64,000 bases of DNA from CAZKUR01 sp964556005 (GTDB lineage Bacteria; Bacteroidota; Ignavibacteria; Ignavibacteriales; Ignavibacteriaceae), in assembly GCA_964556005.1 (NCBI GenBank), contig CAZKUR010000005.1:20200-84199 (forward strand), given 5' to 3'. Shown here one piece after another: positions 63,909 through 64,000 of this stretch. The translations under genes were made by a program, and so were the position numbers. Below the pieces are notes generated by a model that was given only the letters and a program-made list of their open reading frames with translations, had not been told where the DNA came from and did no database searches. Within the stretch, counting starts at the first letter, position 1; the number at the start of each line of letters is the position of its first letter.

Positions 63909-64000
63909 AAGGAGATATTGTAGTTGTTCCATTTCCATTTTCCGATTTGACAACTGCAAAAAAAAGACCTGCATTTGTGTTAACTCCTTTGGAGGGGGAT
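63893..64000 (+). CDS. PemK/MazF-family toxin, 3' end outside window
   Basis: The frame from the ATG at 63893 reads AKFIKGDIVVVPFPFSDLTT and then KKRPAFVLTP before the window ends. This is the start of the PemK/MazF RNase toxin family (GDIV.V.FPFSD....K.RPA.V). It overlaps the antitoxin gene by 16 bases, the usual arrangement. Only 36 codons are seen, so completeness is unknown. Confidence 0.85.
   Translation, partial: MAKFIKGDIVVVPFPFSDLTTAKKRPAFVLTPLEGD

Noticed and set aside
1..64000. tRNA, rRNA or transposase genes
   Set aside because: Read through for conserved arms, rRNA motifs and DDE-type proteins; none was found.

Overview
The window reads as a piece of an AT-rich genome from the Ignavibacteria (Bacteroidota/Chlorobi group). 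The reasons are T9SS-type C-terminal sorting domains with the NYPNPFNPST signature on several secreted proteins (ending near 14705, 31645 and 51992), two PorV/PorQ-like outer-membrane proteins (4245, 49387), two TonB-dependent receptors, many small beta-barrels and Asp-box (BNR) propeller proteins, and few strong Shine-Dalgarno sites. Two 100-N runs (34011-34110 and 40373-40472) show that this is a scaffold, probably a draft or metagenome assembly. No rRNA, tRNA, CRISPR array, transposase or phage gene was seen.

Layout. 1-4.2 kb: a glycosyltransferase cut by the left edge, a DUF2064-type transferase, a PA0069-type radical SAM protein, a TlpA-like lipoprotein and a lone receiver domain. 4.2-9.5 kb, mostly minus: PorV-like protein, gpmA, nhaA, DinB-like protein and a hotdog thioesterase. 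9.6-10.9 kb, plus: a DUF6132/DUF2892/DUF302/thioredoxin operon. 11-18.6 kb: lipase-like hydrolase, barrels, msrA and a DUF1684 lipoprotein, with broken copies of msrA and DUF1684 lying between the intact ones and a threonine-synthase-like scrap. 18.9-22.6 kb: a TonB receptor, then a fluoride-response unit (riboswitch, FluC channel, DUF190). 22.8-31.6 kb: DUF116 protein, a lysine-rich lipoprotein, a glycosyltransferase, miaA, a cyclic-nucleotide/GAF/histidine-kinase-like protein that lacks the phospho-accepting His, an ECF sigma/anti-sigma pair, OsmC and an FmdB zinc ribbon.

31.6-42.4 kb, mostly minus: two Asp-box proteins (the second split by a scaffold gap that can be closed on paper), DUF2279, dienelactone hydrolase, TANGO2-like NRDE protein, DUF84 NTPase and DUF427. 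42.9-52 kb, plus: an outer-membrane/secretion locus of TonB receptor, 1210-residue secreted protein, PorV-like protein and a two-domain T9SS cargo protein, closed by terminators. 52.3-64 kb: a parvulin-like chaperone, glutathione peroxidase, TerB-like protein, malQ, a cyclic-nucleotide-regulated potassium channel, secreted proteins and a type II toxin-antitoxin pair cut by the right edge.

The least ordinary content is non-coding. A family of nested inverted repeats, with outer arms GTCATTGCGA/TCGCAATGAC and inner arms GAAGCAATCT/AGATTGCTTC, occurs at four loci (13.5, 37.4, 56.1-56.5 and 62.4-62.9 kb). An unrelated element with the same nested architecture sits at 34.4 kb, and a 33-base hairpin is shared between a scaffold-gap edge (33950) and the interior of a larger repeat (56243). 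The other main observation is the complementary decay of a duplicated msrA-DUF1684 pair. Most enzymes are ordinary housekeeping or redox functions; the membrane and secreted proteins are largely uncharacterised.
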